Assembly (NCBI GenBank): GCA_905215795.1
Contig: CAJMRV010000010.1
Span: forward strand, 1 to 23,450
DNA from: an uncultured bacterium
Lineage (GTDB): Bacteria; Pseudomonadota; Gammaproteobacteria; Burkholderiales; Burkholderiaceae_F
Reading direction: 5' to 3'
Length of the DNA: 23,450 nucleotides
Shown here: in pieces, positions 6,954 through 15,700 of the stretch
How positions within the stretch are numbered: position 1 is the stretch's first letter
Layout: each line of letters starts with the position of its first letter
Notes under the pieces: model-generated
Told to the model about the DNA's origin: nothing
What the model saw: the letters and a program-made list of their open reading frames with translations, nothing else
Databases searched by the model: none
Made by a program: the position numbers and the translations under genes

Positions 6954-8123
6954 TTATCGATTCCGGGTGATGAAGGATTGGATCCCCAGGATCGAGTTGA
7001 TCTTCTGCGCCATCGCTCGGGCGTCGACCGTGTCGGTGCGCGTCTTTGTGATCACGCGCCAGCCCTTGGCGTCGTGCGTGATGCGGGTTTCAATCGGATA
7101 GTCCGAGCTCGCGAGGACGCCTTCGGCATGGCCGGCGAAGTCGCGTGCACGCTCCTCCGAGCTGAAGAGTCCGAGCTGGACGGCCCAGTCGCCCTTGGGA
7201 AAGGCGGGTTCGGCGGCGGGCGTGGAGGGAACGGCGGCGTCGGTCTCCGGCGTGGCGGTGACGACGGCGGGCGTCATGTCGACGCTCAGTTCCTGGGGCG
7301 TCGTCGTCACCTGCATCTTGGGCGTGGAGGCGTAGCCTCCATGGGTTTCGACGGGGATGGCGACGGGTTCCCCTGCGGGAACGGAAACAGGTTCGGCTGC
7401 GGGAGCAGGGGCGGGGGCCGGTGCAGGCGCAGGAGCAGGCGCGGCCTTCACGGGAGCGGGCGCCGGTGCGGGTGCGGGAACAGGAGCGGGATGCACGGGC
7501 GTGCGCTCGATCGCGGGCGTGGGTTCGGCTTCGGCGAGCACCTTTTCAGCCGAGCGGCGCTGGGAGGCGACCGCTTCGCCCGCCTTCATGCGCTTGATGT
7601 CGTTGAACGTGAGCCGGGTCACTTCGACGCGGGCCGTGCCCTTCCTGTCGTATTCGAGCGCCTTGGCGGCGGCGTAGGAAAGGTCGATGATGCGTCCGTG
7701 CAGGAAGGGACCGCGGTCGTTGACGCGCACGATCACGCTCTTGCCGTTGGATAAGTTCGTGACGCGGGCGTAGCTCGGCAGCGGCATCGTCGGATGCGCG
7801 GCCGTCATCTGGAACATGTCGTAGGTTTCGCCCGTGGCGGTCTTCTTGTTGTGGAACTGCTTGCCGTACCAGCTCGCCACGCCCGTCTTCCTGTAGGGCT
7901 TGTCGCCCGTCATCGGGACGTAGGTCTTGCCGAGGACGCGGTAGGGCCTCAGGGTGCTCGTGCGGAAGGGCTCGATCTTCGGGACCTGGCTCTCGACGGT
8001 GTGTCCGCTCGGGAAGCTCATCGGCCCGTCGTTCTGGAAGAATTTCCCGTCCGGGGTGCTCGTGCAGCCCGAGAGAACGAGGAGTGCGAGCGCCGCACAC
8101 AGTGAGAGCGTCTTTTTCATCAT
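6954..8123 (-). CDS. rlpA: RlpA-type septal lytic transglycosylase lipoprotein
   Basis: I start this at ATG 8123, which forms an ATGA overlap with the rodA stop; a second ATG follows directly. The 389-residue product has a lipobox LSGC with Cys20, so it is a lipoprotein. The double-psi beta-barrel domain spans about 80-170 with SWYG (84-87), Glu99, His110 and Asp136 in VNDRGPF. The spacing of these three equals that of Glu120, His131 and Asp157 in the Pseudomonas aeruginosa lytic transglycosylase, so it is likely active. A Pro-Ala linker (212-243) leads to a C-terminal SPOR domain (about 311-385) that should target denuded glycan at the septum. The open frame extends upstream inside rodA, but that part is not credible coding sequence. 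Confidence 0.93.
   Translation of the reverse strand: MMKKTLSLCAALALLVLSGCTSTPDGKFFQNDGPMSFPSGHTVESQVPKIEPFRTSTLRPYRVLGKTYVPMTGDKPYRKTGVASWYGKQFHNKKTATGETYDMFQMTAAHPTMPLPSYARVTNLSNGKSVIVRVNDRGPFLHGRIIDLSYAAAKALEYDRKGTARVEVTRLTFNDIKRMKAGEAVASQRRSAEKVLAEAEPTPAIERTPVHPAPVPAPAPAPAPVKAAPAPAPAPAPAPAPAAEPVSVPAGEPVAIPVETHGGYASTPKMQVTTTPQELSVDMTPAVVTATPETDAAVPSTPAAEPAFPKGDWAVQLGLFSSEERARDFAGHAEGVLASSDYPIETRITHDAKGWRVITKTRTDTVDARAMAQKINSILGIQSFITRNR
7395..7490 (-). repeat. Pro-Ala codon repeat in rlpA
   Basis: The segment encodes about 32 residues, nearly all alternating Pro and Ala, in two blocks split by VKAAP. Codons are mixed GC-rich Pro and Ala triplets, so the DNA is an imperfect six-base repeat. 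It makes an extended linker between the catalytic barrel and the SPOR region and may vary in length among strains. Confidence 0.8.
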
Positions 8124-9253
8124 GAGGATCCTAAGAATTTTTGACGGGATTCCGCCGAAATCGACAGCAGCATCCCCGTTCCGATGCCCAGGATGATGAG
8201 TGCCGTGCCGCCGTAGCTCATAAAGGGTAAGGGTACCCCAACGACCGGGAGGATTCCACTGACCATGCCCATGTTGACGAAGCTGTAGGCGAAGAAGATC
8301 GAGCCGATTGAACCCGCGAGCAGACGCGAGAAGCGCGTCGGGGCGACCGAGGCGATGTAGAAGCTCCGTCCGATCAGGAGGGCGTAGAGGACGATGAGGA
8401 TCAGGTTGCCGACGAACCCGAACTCCTCGCTGTAGACGGCGAACAGGAAGTCGCTCGTCTTCTCGGGGATGAAGTCCAGATGGGCCTGCGTCCCCTCCAT
8501 CCAGCCCTTTCCGGAGAAGCCTCCGGAGCCGATGGCGATGACGGCCTGGATGATGTGGAATCCTTTCCCGAGCGGGTCTCTTGACGGATCGAGCAGCGTG
8601 AGCACGCGCTCCCTCTGGTAGTCGTGGAGGAACGTCCAGATGATCGGGAGCGCGGCGATGAGCGCCCCCATGCCGAAGTAGATGATGCGCTTGTCCAGGC
8701 CCGCCAGGAAGATCACGGCGAAGCTGGCCGCGGCCACCATGAGCGAGGTGCCGAGGTCTGGCTGCTTGATGATGAGCGCCATCGGGATCAGCAGGATCAG
8801 GAAGGCGCCGATGTGGTCGAGCAGCGAGATCGATTCCTCGCGTTTGGAGTAGAACCACGCGAGCATGAGCGGCGTGGCGAGCTTGAGGATTTCCGAGGGT
8901 TGGATGCGCAGCCCCCCGCCGATGGCGATCCAACGCGTGGCGCCCTTGACGGTCACGCCCATGACGAGCGTGAGCACGAGCAGGATGCAGCCCAGGATGT
9001 AGATGTAGGGGCTGAAGTTCTTGTAGACCCGCACGGGAACGAGCGTCACGACGACGATCGAGAGCGCCGCGAGGAGCAGGTTCCTCAGCTGCGCGTCGAC
9101 GCGTTCGGGCATCGAGTAGCCCGCCGAGAAGAGCGCGATGAAGCCGATCGTGGAGATCGCCACGACGATGATGAGGAGCATCCAGTCCAGACGCAGGAGG
9201 CGCGTGATGGTGTGGCCGAGGAAGATCCTGAAGAGGTAGCGCAGATTGCTCAT
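8120..9253 (-). CDS. rodA: Rod-shape peptidoglycan glycosyltransferase RodA (SEDS family)
   Basis: The 377-residue polytopic membrane protein shows SEDS-family hallmarks: GATRWIAIGG followed by QPSEILKLA, the loop DYQRERVLTLLDPSRDPLG, the conserved acidic segment IPEKTSDFLFAVYSEEFG and the C-terminal VVGVPLPFMSYGG. RodA polymerises lipid II into glycan strands together with PBP2 during cell elongation. Its ATG overlaps the mrdA stop (ATGA) and its own stop overlaps the rlpA ATG the same way, so the three are probably translationally coupled. Length is normal. Confidence 0.96.
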   Translation of the reverse strand: MSNLRYLFRIFLGHTITRLLRLDWMLLIIVVAISTIGFIALFSAGYSMPERVDAQLRNLLLAALSIVVVTLVPVRVYKNFSPYIYILGCILLVLTLVMGVTVKGATRWIAIGGGLRIQPSEILKLATPLMLAWFYSKREESISLLDHIGAFLILLIPMALIIKQPDLGTSLMVAAASFAVIFLAGLDKRIIYFGMGALIAALPIIWTFLHDYQRERVLTLLDPSRDPLGKGFHIIQAVIAIGSGGFSGKGWMEGTQAHLDFIPEKTSDFLFAVYSEEFGFVGNLILIVLYALLIGRSFYIASVAPTRFSRLLAGSIGSIFFAYSFVNMGMVSGILPVVGVPLPFMSYGGTALIILGIGTGMLLSISAESRQKFLGSS

Positions 9254-11178
9254 TTCACCTTCCTTCCCTTGTCATTGGGCTTCGTGTCCTTGGCGGCCCT
9301 GGCGGCGGGGGAGCTCGGCGAGGGAGGCAGGCCGAGGTCGTTCTTGCCCGTCAGCCAGTAGTCCATCACGGCCCTGGCGACCGGGGCGGCGACCTTGGCG
9401 CCGAACCCGCCGTTCTCGATCAGCACGGTGACGACGATCTCGGGCTTCTTCACCGGGGCGAAGCTGATGAAGAGGCCGTGGTCGTGGTAGCGGCGCGCGA
9501 GCTTCTTCGTGTCGTAGTCCTTCTCCTCCTGGGAGATCGAGATCACCTGGGCGGTGCCGGTCTTCCCGGCGGCCTCGTACGGGGCGCCGCGGAAGGCGAA
9601 GCGTGCCGTGCCCTCGGTGGTCACGTCGTGCATGCCGTCGATGACGACCTTGACGTTCTTGGGGTCGAGCTTGATGATCTTGTCGGGTTCGATGAACGGG
9701 GTCTCGGCCTTGCCGGTCACGGGGTCCGTGATCTTCGTGACGAGGTGCGGGGTCATCGAGACGCCGTAGTTGGCGAGCGTCGCCGTCGCGTGGGCGAGCT
9801 GGAGCAGCGTGAACGAGTTGTAGCCCTGGCCGATGCCGATCGACGGGGTGTCGCCCACGTACCAGGGCTGCTTGAAGCGCTTCTCCTTCCATTCGCGGCT
9901 CGGGAGGATGCCCGTTTGTTCGCCGACGAGGTCGATGCCCGTCTTCTGGCCGAATCCCAGGGGCTTCATGAATTCGTAGATGGCGTCCACGCCGAGCTTG
10001 GTGGAGAGCCAGTAGTAGTAGACGTCCGAGGAGATCGCGATCGAGCGGCGCAGGTTCACGCGTCCCTTGGCCACGCGTGCCATGTCGCGGAACTTGTGGT
10101 TTCCGATGGCGAACACGCCCGTGTCGTTGAGCACGTAGTCCGCGGTCGTGGCGCCTTTTTCAAGGCCCGCCAGGGCCATGAAGGGCTTGTAGGTGGACCC
10201 GATCGGGTACAGTCCGCGCATCGCGCGGTTCAGAAGGGGCTTCTTCGGGGACGTGTTGAGTTCGTTCCAGGAGATCGGGTCGATCCCGCCCGGGAAGAGG
10301 TTCGGGTCGTACGTGGGCATCGAGACGAAGGAGAGGATCTCGCCCGTCTTCGGGTCGATGGCGATGACGACGCCCTGGTGATCCCCCATGGCGGCCTCGG
10401 CCACGCGCTGCAGGTTCATGTCGATGCTGAGCGTGAGGTTGCGGCCCGGCTTGGCGGGCTTCACGTCGAGGGTGCGCACGGCGTGGCCGCCCGCGGTCAC
10501 CTCGAAGGTTTCGCTCCCGGGGGTGCCGTGGAGGATGTGTTCGTAGCTCCTCTCGATGCCGACCTTGCCGATCTCGCGTTCGCCGTCGTAGTCGTCGATC
10601 TGGCCCTCGCGCTTGAGGCGTTCCTGGTCGTACTGGGAGAGCGAGCCGATGTAGCCGAGGAAGTGCGCGCCGACGGCGGCGGCCGGGTACACGCGGTGTT
10701 CGCGCTGCTCGATGTCCACGCCGGGGAAGCGCCACTTCTGGGCGATGAAGGTGGCGACCTGTTCGTCGGTGAGGTCCTGCTTGATAGGGATCGAGTCGAA
10801 GCGGTGGAGGTCTTCGCGCAGACGCTTGAAGCGGCGGCGGTCGGCCTTCGTGATGGGGATCACCTCGCTCAAGGCGTCGATCGTGTCGTTGACGTTCTTC
10901 ACCTTGTCGGGCGTGATCTCTAGCGAGTAGCCCATGACGTTGCGGGCGAGCACCTCGCCGTTCCTGTCGGTGATCAGGCCGCGCGGCCCCTGGGTGGTTA
11001 TGGTGACCGTTCGGTTCCTTTCAGCGCGTTCGATGTAGGAGTTTCCGCTGATGATCTGAAGCCAAGCGAGGCGTCCGAGCAGGATGGTGAACAAGAGCAC
11101 CACCAGCCCGTAGACGAAGAGGAGCCGCTTCCTGAACGGCTTGACCTCCTTGGATTGTTCCTTGAAATCGTATGCCAT
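9250..11178 (-). CDS. mrdA: Penicillin-binding protein 2 (peptidoglycan D,D-transpeptidase)
   Basis: The 642-residue class B PBP has one N-terminal membrane anchor (about 19-43), a dimerisation/pedestal domain and a transpeptidase domain. Catalytic motifs are STYK (328-331, nucleophile Ser328), SSD (383-385) and KTG (539-541). It cross-links peptidoglycan during lateral growth as the partner of RodA, which is encoded directly downstream with an ATGA overlap. The C-terminus ends in a polar Lys-rich tail. The start is ATG 11178, 16 bases after mreD. Length and motifs are normal. Confidence 0.96.
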   Translation of the reverse strand: MAYDFKEQSKEVKPFRKRLLFVYGLVVLLFTILLGRLAWLQIISGNSYIERAERNRTVTITTQGPRGLITDRNGEVLARNVMGYSLEITPDKVKNVNDTIDALSEVIPITKADRRRFKRLREDLHRFDSIPIKQDLTDEQVATFIAQKWRFPGVDIEQREHRVYPAAAVGAHFLGYIGSLSQYDQERLKREGQIDDYDGEREIGKVGIERSYEHILHGTPGSETFEVTAGGHAVRTLDVKPAKPGRNLTLSIDMNLQRVAEAAMGDHQGVVIAIDPKTGEILSFVSMPTYDPNLFPGGIDPISWNELNTSPKKPLLNRAMRGLYPIGSTYKPFMALAGLEKGATTADYVLNDTGVFAIGNHKFRDMARVAKGRVNLRRSIAISSDVYYYWLSTKLGVDAIYEFMKPLGFGQKTGIDLVGEQTGILPSREWKEKRFKQPWYVGDTPSIGIGQGYNSFTLLQLAHATATLANYGVSMTPHLVTKITDPVTGKAETPFIEPDKIIKLDPKNVKVVIDGMHDVTTEGTARFAFRGAPYEAAGKTGTAQVISISQEEKDYDTKKLARRYHDHGLFISFAPVKKPEIVVTVLIENGGFGAKVAAPVARAVMDYWLTGKNDLGLPPSPSSPAARAAKDTKPNDKGRKVK

Positions 11179-11194
11179 GGCCCGCCCCGGTCCG

Positions 11195-11731
11195 TCAGAG
11201 TTCGTCGGAGGCGCGGTTGCGGCGCTGCGGGAACGAGAGGATCAACGAGACGAACGGCCAGAGCACGGCCCCGGAGAAGCTCTGGAGGAACCAGGCGAAG
11301 CCGGGCCAGAGGCCGTCGAACCAGAGGCGGATGCCGAGGACGACCACCTGGGAGACCAGGAGGATCGGGAAGATGTGGAGGGCCTGCCCGAACAGGTTGA
11401 ACCAGGGCAGGCGGCGGTGCATCAGGTACGCGAGGTACGAGAGGATCACGTAGGCGAGCGACTGCTGTCCGAGCACGCTCCCGTTGTGGACGTCCATCAG
11501 CAGGCCGCAGATGAACGCGATCGTCAGGCCGACGTGGCGCGGCTGGTGCACCGTCCAGTAGACGAGCGTGAGCGCCAGCAGGTCCGGCAGCCAGATGATG
11601 TTGAAGAACGACTCCATCAGGTTGAGCACGTAGCTCAACGCGAGCGTGAAGACGATCCAGATGGGGTTCGCGGGCGGCGGGAGGTGGCGGCGCGGCCCGT
11701 TGTCCATGGGCATGGAGATCGGAGTCGTCAT
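11195..11731 (-). CDS. mreD: Rod shape-determining protein MreD
   Basis: This 178-residue integral membrane protein is predicted to have about five or six membrane segments and begins with a Pro-rich cytoplasmic tail. The PDLLALTLVYW and FICGLLMDVHNGSVLGQQ segments are typical of MreD. It links MreC and the cytoskeletal MreB to the wall synthases. Its ATG overlaps the mreC stop (ATGA). The position between mreC and mrdA supports the call, as MreD is poorly conserved in sequence. Confidence 0.92.
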   Translation of the reverse strand: MTTPISMPMDNGPRRHLPPPANPIWIVFTLALSYVLNLMESFFNIIWLPDLLALTLVYWTVHQPRHVGLTIAFICGLLMDVHNGSVLGQQSLAYVILSYLAYLMHRRLPWFNLFGQALHIFPILLVSQVVVLGIRLWFDGLWPGFAWFLQSFSGAVLWPFVSLILSFPQRRNRASDEL

Positions 11732-12624
11732 GGCCTGGTCTTCCTCACGGTTTTCTTGGCCTCCTCATCGGGCACGACGAGTTCCCTGGCGGGATCCATG
11801 TCGGCGAGCACGACGGTGGCGAACTTCAGGTCGTCGGTGTTGGTGTTCGGACGCACGGACACGGACTGGTAGGTCTCGCCCGGGACGTGGTCGATCGAGA
11901 CGACGGTTCCCACGGGGATGTCGGCCGGGAAGACGTGGTCGAGTCCGGAGGTGACGAGTTCGTCACCGACGCGGATGTCCGACTCGGGGAGCACGAACCT
12001 CAGGTCGAGGACGTTCTCGCCGGTGCCGGCCACGATGAATTGCTTGCCGGTGCGGGCGTTCTTGACGGCCAGGCGCTGGCGGTGGTCGGTGAGCAGCGTC
12101 ACTTCGGACTGGTGCTGCACGACGCGCGAGACCTGTCCGACGATGCCGGTGGCGGCGAGCACGGGCATGCCGGGCTCGAGGCCCTGCTTGGCCCCGACGT
12201 TGAGCTGGATGCGGTGGGTGAAGCGGTCCGGGACGCGCCCGATGATCTCCGCCCCGACGAAGCGGTCGTTGGAGCGGGGCTGGGCCCTCAGGAGGGCCCT
12301 CAGGTGTCCGTTCTCGCTTTCGAGCTCCTTGAAGCGCACGAGGCGCGCCATGAGCTGCTCGTTCTCACGGGCGAGCTCGTCGTTCGTGTTCTTGAGGCGC
12401 ACCTTGCTCACGAAGTATCCCTCGGAATGGTCGAGGGCTTCGAAGGGCATTTTGGCGAATTGGACGATCGGCGTCGTGAAGCTCACGATGGTGCTTCGGA
12501 AGTTGTCGAGCGTGCGCAGGCGTCCGTCGATCAGGATGAGGACGACGGACACCAGGACGAAGAAGATGAAGCGGATCCGAGCCGATATGCCTTGTCTGAA
12601 AAGGGGCGGAGGACCGTATTCCAT
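11728..12624 (-). CDS. mreC: Cell shape-determining protein MreC
   Basis: The 298-residue bitopic protein has a short cytoplasmic tail, a membrane segment (about 16-33), a coiled coil (about 70-114, rich in Glu, Leu and Arg heptads) and a periplasmic beta-barrel domain with VGAEIIGRVPDRFTHRIQLNVGAKQGLEPGMPV. MreC connects the MreB filament to PBP2 and regulates the elongasome. It starts 10 bases after the mreB stop. The C-terminus is a short charged tail. Confidence 0.95.
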   Translation of the reverse strand: MEYGPPPLFRQGISARIRFIFFVLVSVVLILIDGRLRTLDNFRSTIVSFTTPIVQFAKMPFEALDHSEGYFVSKVRLKNTNDELARENEQLMARLVRFKELESENGHLRALLRAQPRSNDRFVGAEIIGRVPDRFTHRIQLNVGAKQGLEPGMPVLAATGIVGQVSRVVQHQSEVTLLTDHRQRLAVKNARTGKQFIVAGTGENVLDLRFVLPESDIRVGDELVTSGLDHVFPADIPVGTVVSIDHVPGETYQSVSVRPNTNTDDLKFATVVLADMDPARELVVPDEEAKKTVRKTRP

Positions 12625-12634
12625 AGAAGGGGGA

Positions 12635-13678
12635 TCAACCCGCGGCGAAGGCCGTGTGGAGCTTGTCCATGTTTTCGAGCGCGATGCCGCAGCCCTTGAC
12701 CACGCAGTTCAGCGGTTCCTCGGCGATGTGCACCGGAAGGCCCGTCTCCTCCTTGAGGAGCTGGTCGAGGTCGCGCAGGAGCGCGCCGCCGCCGGTGATC
12801 ATGAGGCCGTGTTCGGCGATGTCGGCGCCCAGTTCGGGAGGCGTCTTCTCAAGGGCGTTCTTGACCGCGACCACGATCTGGTTGAGCGGTTCGGCGAGCG
12901 CCTCGAGGATTTCGTTGGAGTGGACGGTGAACGTGCGGGGCACGCCTTCGGCGATGTTGCGGCCCTTGACCTCGATCTCGAGGACTTCGGAGCCCGGGAA
13001 GGCCGAGCCGATCTGCTTCTTGATGATCTCGGCGGTGGGTTCGCCGATGAGCATGCCGAAGTTGCGGCGGATGTAGTTGATGATCGCCTGGTCGAACTTG
13101 TCGCCGCCCACGCGCACGGAGCCGGCGTAGACCATGCCGCCCAGGGAGATCAGGCCCACCTCGGTCGTGCCGCCGCCGATGTCGACGACGAGTGAGCCCG
13201 CGGCTTCGTTCACCGGCAGGCCGGCGCCGATGGCGGCCGCCATCGGTTCCTCGATGAGGTAGACGTCGGAGGCGCCCGCAGCGAGCGCGCTTTCCTTTAT
13301 GGCACGGCGTTCGACCTGGGTCGAACCGCAGGGCACGCAGATGATGATGCGCGGCGACGGAGCGAAGAGGCGCGACGGGCTGGCCATGCGGATGAACTGC
13401 TTGAGCATCTGCTCGGTGACGGTGAAGTCGGCGATCACGCCGTCCTTCATCGGACGGATGGCTGTGATGTTGCCCGGGACGCGGCCGAGCATCTGTTTGG
13501 CGGCCTTGCCGACCGCATGGATGGTCGTCTTGCCGTTGGGACCGCCTTCCTGTCGGATCGCAACGACGCTCGGCTCGTTGAGTACGATCCCCTTGCCACG
13601 TTGATAAATCAGGGTATTGGCCGTACCCAAGTCAATCGCCAGGTCGTTGGAGAAGTAGTTGCGGAAAAATCCAAACAT
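12635..13678 (-). CDS. mreB: Actin-like rod-shape protein MreB
   Basis: I start this at ATG 13678, giving 347 residues, the standard length, beginning MFGFFRNYFS, the amphipathic membrane-binding helix. The open frame extends 37 codons upstream, but that part does not resemble MreB. Nucleotide-binding signatures of the actin fold are DLGTANT (16-22) and DIGGGTTEVG (166-175), with EEPMAAAIGAGLP between lobes. MreB filaments position the elongasome. It is the first gene of the minus-strand unit and is divergent from gatCAB. Confidence 0.97.
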   Translation of the reverse strand: MFGFFRNYFSNDLAIDLGTANTLIYQRGKGIVLNEPSVVAIRQEGGPNGKTTIHAVGKAAKQMLGRVPGNITAIRPMKDGVIADFTVTEQMLKQFIRMASPSRLFAPSPRIIICVPCGSTQVERRAIKESALAAGASDVYLIEEPMAAAIGAGLPVNEAAGSLVVDIGGGTTEVGLISLGGMVYAGSVRVGGDKFDQAIINYIRRNFGMLIGEPTAEIIKKQIGSAFPGSEVLEIEVKGRNIAEGVPRTFTVHSNEILEALAEPLNQIVVAVKNALEKTPPELGADIAEHGLMITGGGALLRDLDQLLKEETGLPVHIAEEPLNCVVKGCGIALENMDKLHTAFAAG

Positions 13679-13922
13679 GTCGGTCGTTCTTTTTTCGTGA
13701 AGAGGGTGGACTCTGGGGGGCTTCTGCTTCGAAGTCGGGCGTAAACCGCCGATACTCCTAGGAATCTGCGGACCCCCCGCGTAATTCAATAATGATAAAC
13801 TAACTAGCCGACTACTGGAGTAGGAAGTGAGGGTTCTGTTAACACTTCGTCAAGATTTAGTGTGCGGAAGTCGAACCGGTCACTCCGAATTGAAATCACT
13901 TCTATTGAAAGAGAAATAACCT
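13679..13922. promoter_or_regulatory. Divergent mreB / gatC intergenic region
   Basis: This 244-base region is the longest gap without a gene in the window. It contains an AT-rich core around 13784-13805, a short inverted repeat CTACT-GG-AGTAG (13812-13823), and on the minus strand a TTGACG (13848-13853) without a good -10 at 16-18 bases. Promoters for both the mreB unit and gatCAB must lie here. I cannot fix either with confidence. The roughly 100 bases next to mreB would be an untranslated leader. Confidence 0.5.
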
Positions 13923-14210
13923 ATGTCTCTGTCTCTCGACGATGTTCGTCGCATTGCCAAGCTCGGGCGCATCGATCTCTCCCAGGAGGAGACCGACGTC
14001 GTCCATGGCGAGCTCAACGCGATTTTCGCAATGATCGAACGCATCCGCGCGGTCGACACCGAAGGGGTCGAACCCATGCCCAATCCGCATGACGGCGTCC
14101 AGCGCCTGCGTGCCGACGAGGTCACGGAAACCGACAACCGTGCCGAAAACATGAAGAACGCCCCCGAGCAGGATCAGGGCTGTTTCCTCGTTCCCCAGGT
14201 TATTGAATAA
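13923..14210 (+). CDS. gatC: Asp-tRNA(Asn)/Glu-tRNA(Gln) amidotransferase subunit C
   Basis: The 95-residue protein begins MSLSLDDVRRIAKLGRIDLS, the typical GatC N-terminus, and contains EGVEPMPNPHDGVQRLRADEV. GatC wraps GatA and GatB and stabilises the heterotrimer that converts misacylated Glu-tRNA(Gln) and/or Asp-tRNA(Asn) to the amide form. It opens the gatCAB operon, nine bases before gatA. Confidence 0.95.
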   Translation: MSLSLDDVRRIAKLGRIDLSQEETDVVHGELNAIFAMIERIRAVDTEGVEPMPNPHDGVQRLRADEVTETDNRAENMKNAPEQDQGCFLVPQVIE

Positions 14211-14219
14211 GAAAGCGGT

Positions 14220-15680
14220 ATGAAACAAGATCTGACCCATTTGTCCGTGCGCGAGCTCTCCGCGATGCTCGCCAAGCGTGAAGTCACCGCCGTGGAGCTC
14301 GCCGAACAGTTCCTCGCCCGCATCAAGGACCACGCCGACCTCAACGCCTTCCTCGACGTGCGTCCCGAAGTGACGCTCGAACAGGCCCGCCGCGCCGACG
14401 AGATGATCGCCGCCGGCAAGGCCGGTCCCCTGACCGGCATCCCCATCGCCCACAAGGACATCTTCGTCACCAAGGAGTGGGCCTCCACCGCCGCGAGCCG
14501 CATGCTCGAGGGCTACATGAGCCCGTTCGACGCCACCGTCGTCGAGAAGTTCAAGGAAGCCGGCATGGTGTGCCTCGGCAAGCTCAACTGCGACGAGTTC
14601 GCCATGGGCTCTGGCAACGAGAACTCCGCCTTCGGCAAGGTCTACAACCCCTGGGACGCCAATGCGGTCCCGGGCGGTTCCTCGGGCGGCTCCTCGGCCG
14701 CCGTCGCGGCCTTCCTCTGCCCGATCGCCACGGGCACCGACACGGGCGGCTCGATCCGTGAACCGTCCGCCTTCACGGGCGTCACGGGCATCAAGCCGAC
14801 CTACGGCCGTCCCTCCCGCTTCGGCATGATCGCCTTCGCCTCCTCGCTCGACACGGCCGGCCTGCTCGCGCACTCCGCCGAGGACTGCGCCATGGCGCTC
14901 GGCACGATGGTCGGTTTCGACCCGAAGGACTCCACCTCCGTCGAGAAGGAGACCGAGGACTTCACGCGCCACCTCGACGAGGGCGTCAAGGGCGTGCGCA
15001 TCGGCGTGCCCCGCAAGTGGATGGGCGAGGGTCTCGACCCCGAGGTCCGCGCCTCCATCGAAGCCGCCATCGAGAAGTACCGTGAACTCGGCGCCGAGAT
15101 CGTCGACATCGAACTGCCGATGGCCGAACTCGGCGTGCCCGTCTACTACGTGGTGTGCTGCGCCGAGGCGAGCTCGAACCTGTCGCGCTTCGACGGCGTC
15201 CGTTACGGCTACCGCGCCAAGGACTACACGGACATCGAGGACATGATGAAGAAGTCGCGCACCGAAGGCTTCGGCAAGGAGCCCAAGCGCCGCATCATGA
15301 TCGGCACGTACGTGCTCTCGCACGGCTACTACGACGCCTACTACCTGAAGGCCCAGCGCGTGCGCCGCCTCATCTCCGAGGAGTTCCACCGCACGTTCGA
15401 GAAGATCGACGCGATCCTCTGCCCGGTCACGACCGGCACGGCCTACGACTTCGGCGCCAACGCCGACCCCGTGACGGCCTATCTCTCCGACCTCTACACG
15501 GTCCCCGCCTCGCTCGCGGGCCTGCCCGGCATGAGCGTGCCCTGCGGCATGCACAGCAACGGCCGCCCCATCGGCTTCCAGCTGATCGGCGAGAACTTCA
15601 GCGAGGCCCGTCTGCTCGGCATCGCCAACGAATGGCAGAAACACACGGACTGGCACAAGGCCCGTCCCAAGGGATACTAA
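14220..15680 (+). CDS. gatA: Asp-tRNA(Asn)/Glu-tRNA(Gln) amidotransferase subunit A
   Basis: The 486-residue amidase-signature enzyme hydrolyses glutamine to supply ammonia to GatB. The catalytic triad is visible as Lys79 (IAHKD), the cis-Ser154 in the GGSSGGSSA loop (152-160) and the nucleophile Ser178 in DTGGSIREP. Length is normal. The presence of GatCAB implies that one or both of glutaminyl- and asparaginyl-tRNA are made by the indirect route in this organism; which one cannot be told from the window. Confidence 0.97.
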   Translation: MKQDLTHLSVRELSAMLAKREVTAVELAEQFLARIKDHADLNAFLDVRPEVTLEQARRADEMIAAGKAGPLTGIPIAHKDIFVTKEWASTAASRMLEGYMSPFDATVVEKFKEAGMVCLGKLNCDEFAMGSGNENSAFGKVYNPWDANAVPGGSSGGSSAAVAAFLCPIATGTDTGGSIREPSAFTGVTGIKPTYGRPSRFGMIAFASSLDTAGLLAHSAEDCAMALGTMVGFDPKDSTSVEKETEDFTRHLDEGVKGVRIGVPRKWMGEGLDPEVRASIEAAIEKYRELGAEIVDIELPMAELGVPVYYVVCCAEASSNLSRFDGVRYGYRAKDYTDIEDMMKKSRTEGFGKEPKRRIMIGTYVLSHGYYDAYYLKAQRVRRLISEEFHRTFEKIDAILCPVTTGTAYDFGANADPVTAYLSDLYTVPASLAGLPGMSVPCGMHSNGRPIGFQLIGENFSEARLLGIANEWQKHTDWHKARPKGY

Positions 15681-15700
15681 GTCTCAAGAGGTAAGAAAAA

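Noticed and set aside
5557..7101. A 514-codon plus-strand open frame
   Set aside because: Antisense to the M20 peptidase gene, whose metal ligands are all recognisable; no motif in the shadow.
8124..8933. A 659-codon minus-strand open frame that would fuse 270 residues to the N-terminus of RlpA
   Set aside because: The extra part lies antiphase within rodA, is Arg/His/Pro-rich shadow sequence, and the lipoprotein signal peptide begins exactly at the ATG overlapping the rodA stop.
13679..13789. Upstream extension of mreB by 37 codons
   Set aside because: MreB proteins begin with the amphipathic helix encoded at ATG 13678, and the extension resembles no MreB N-terminus.
13812..13823. CTACT-GG-AGTAG inverted repeat between mreB and gatC as an operator
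   Set aside because: Too short and common to claim as a binding site without conservation data.
13902..15656. A 584-codon minus-strand open frame
   Set aside because: Antisense to gatC and gatA, both intact with catalytic residues.
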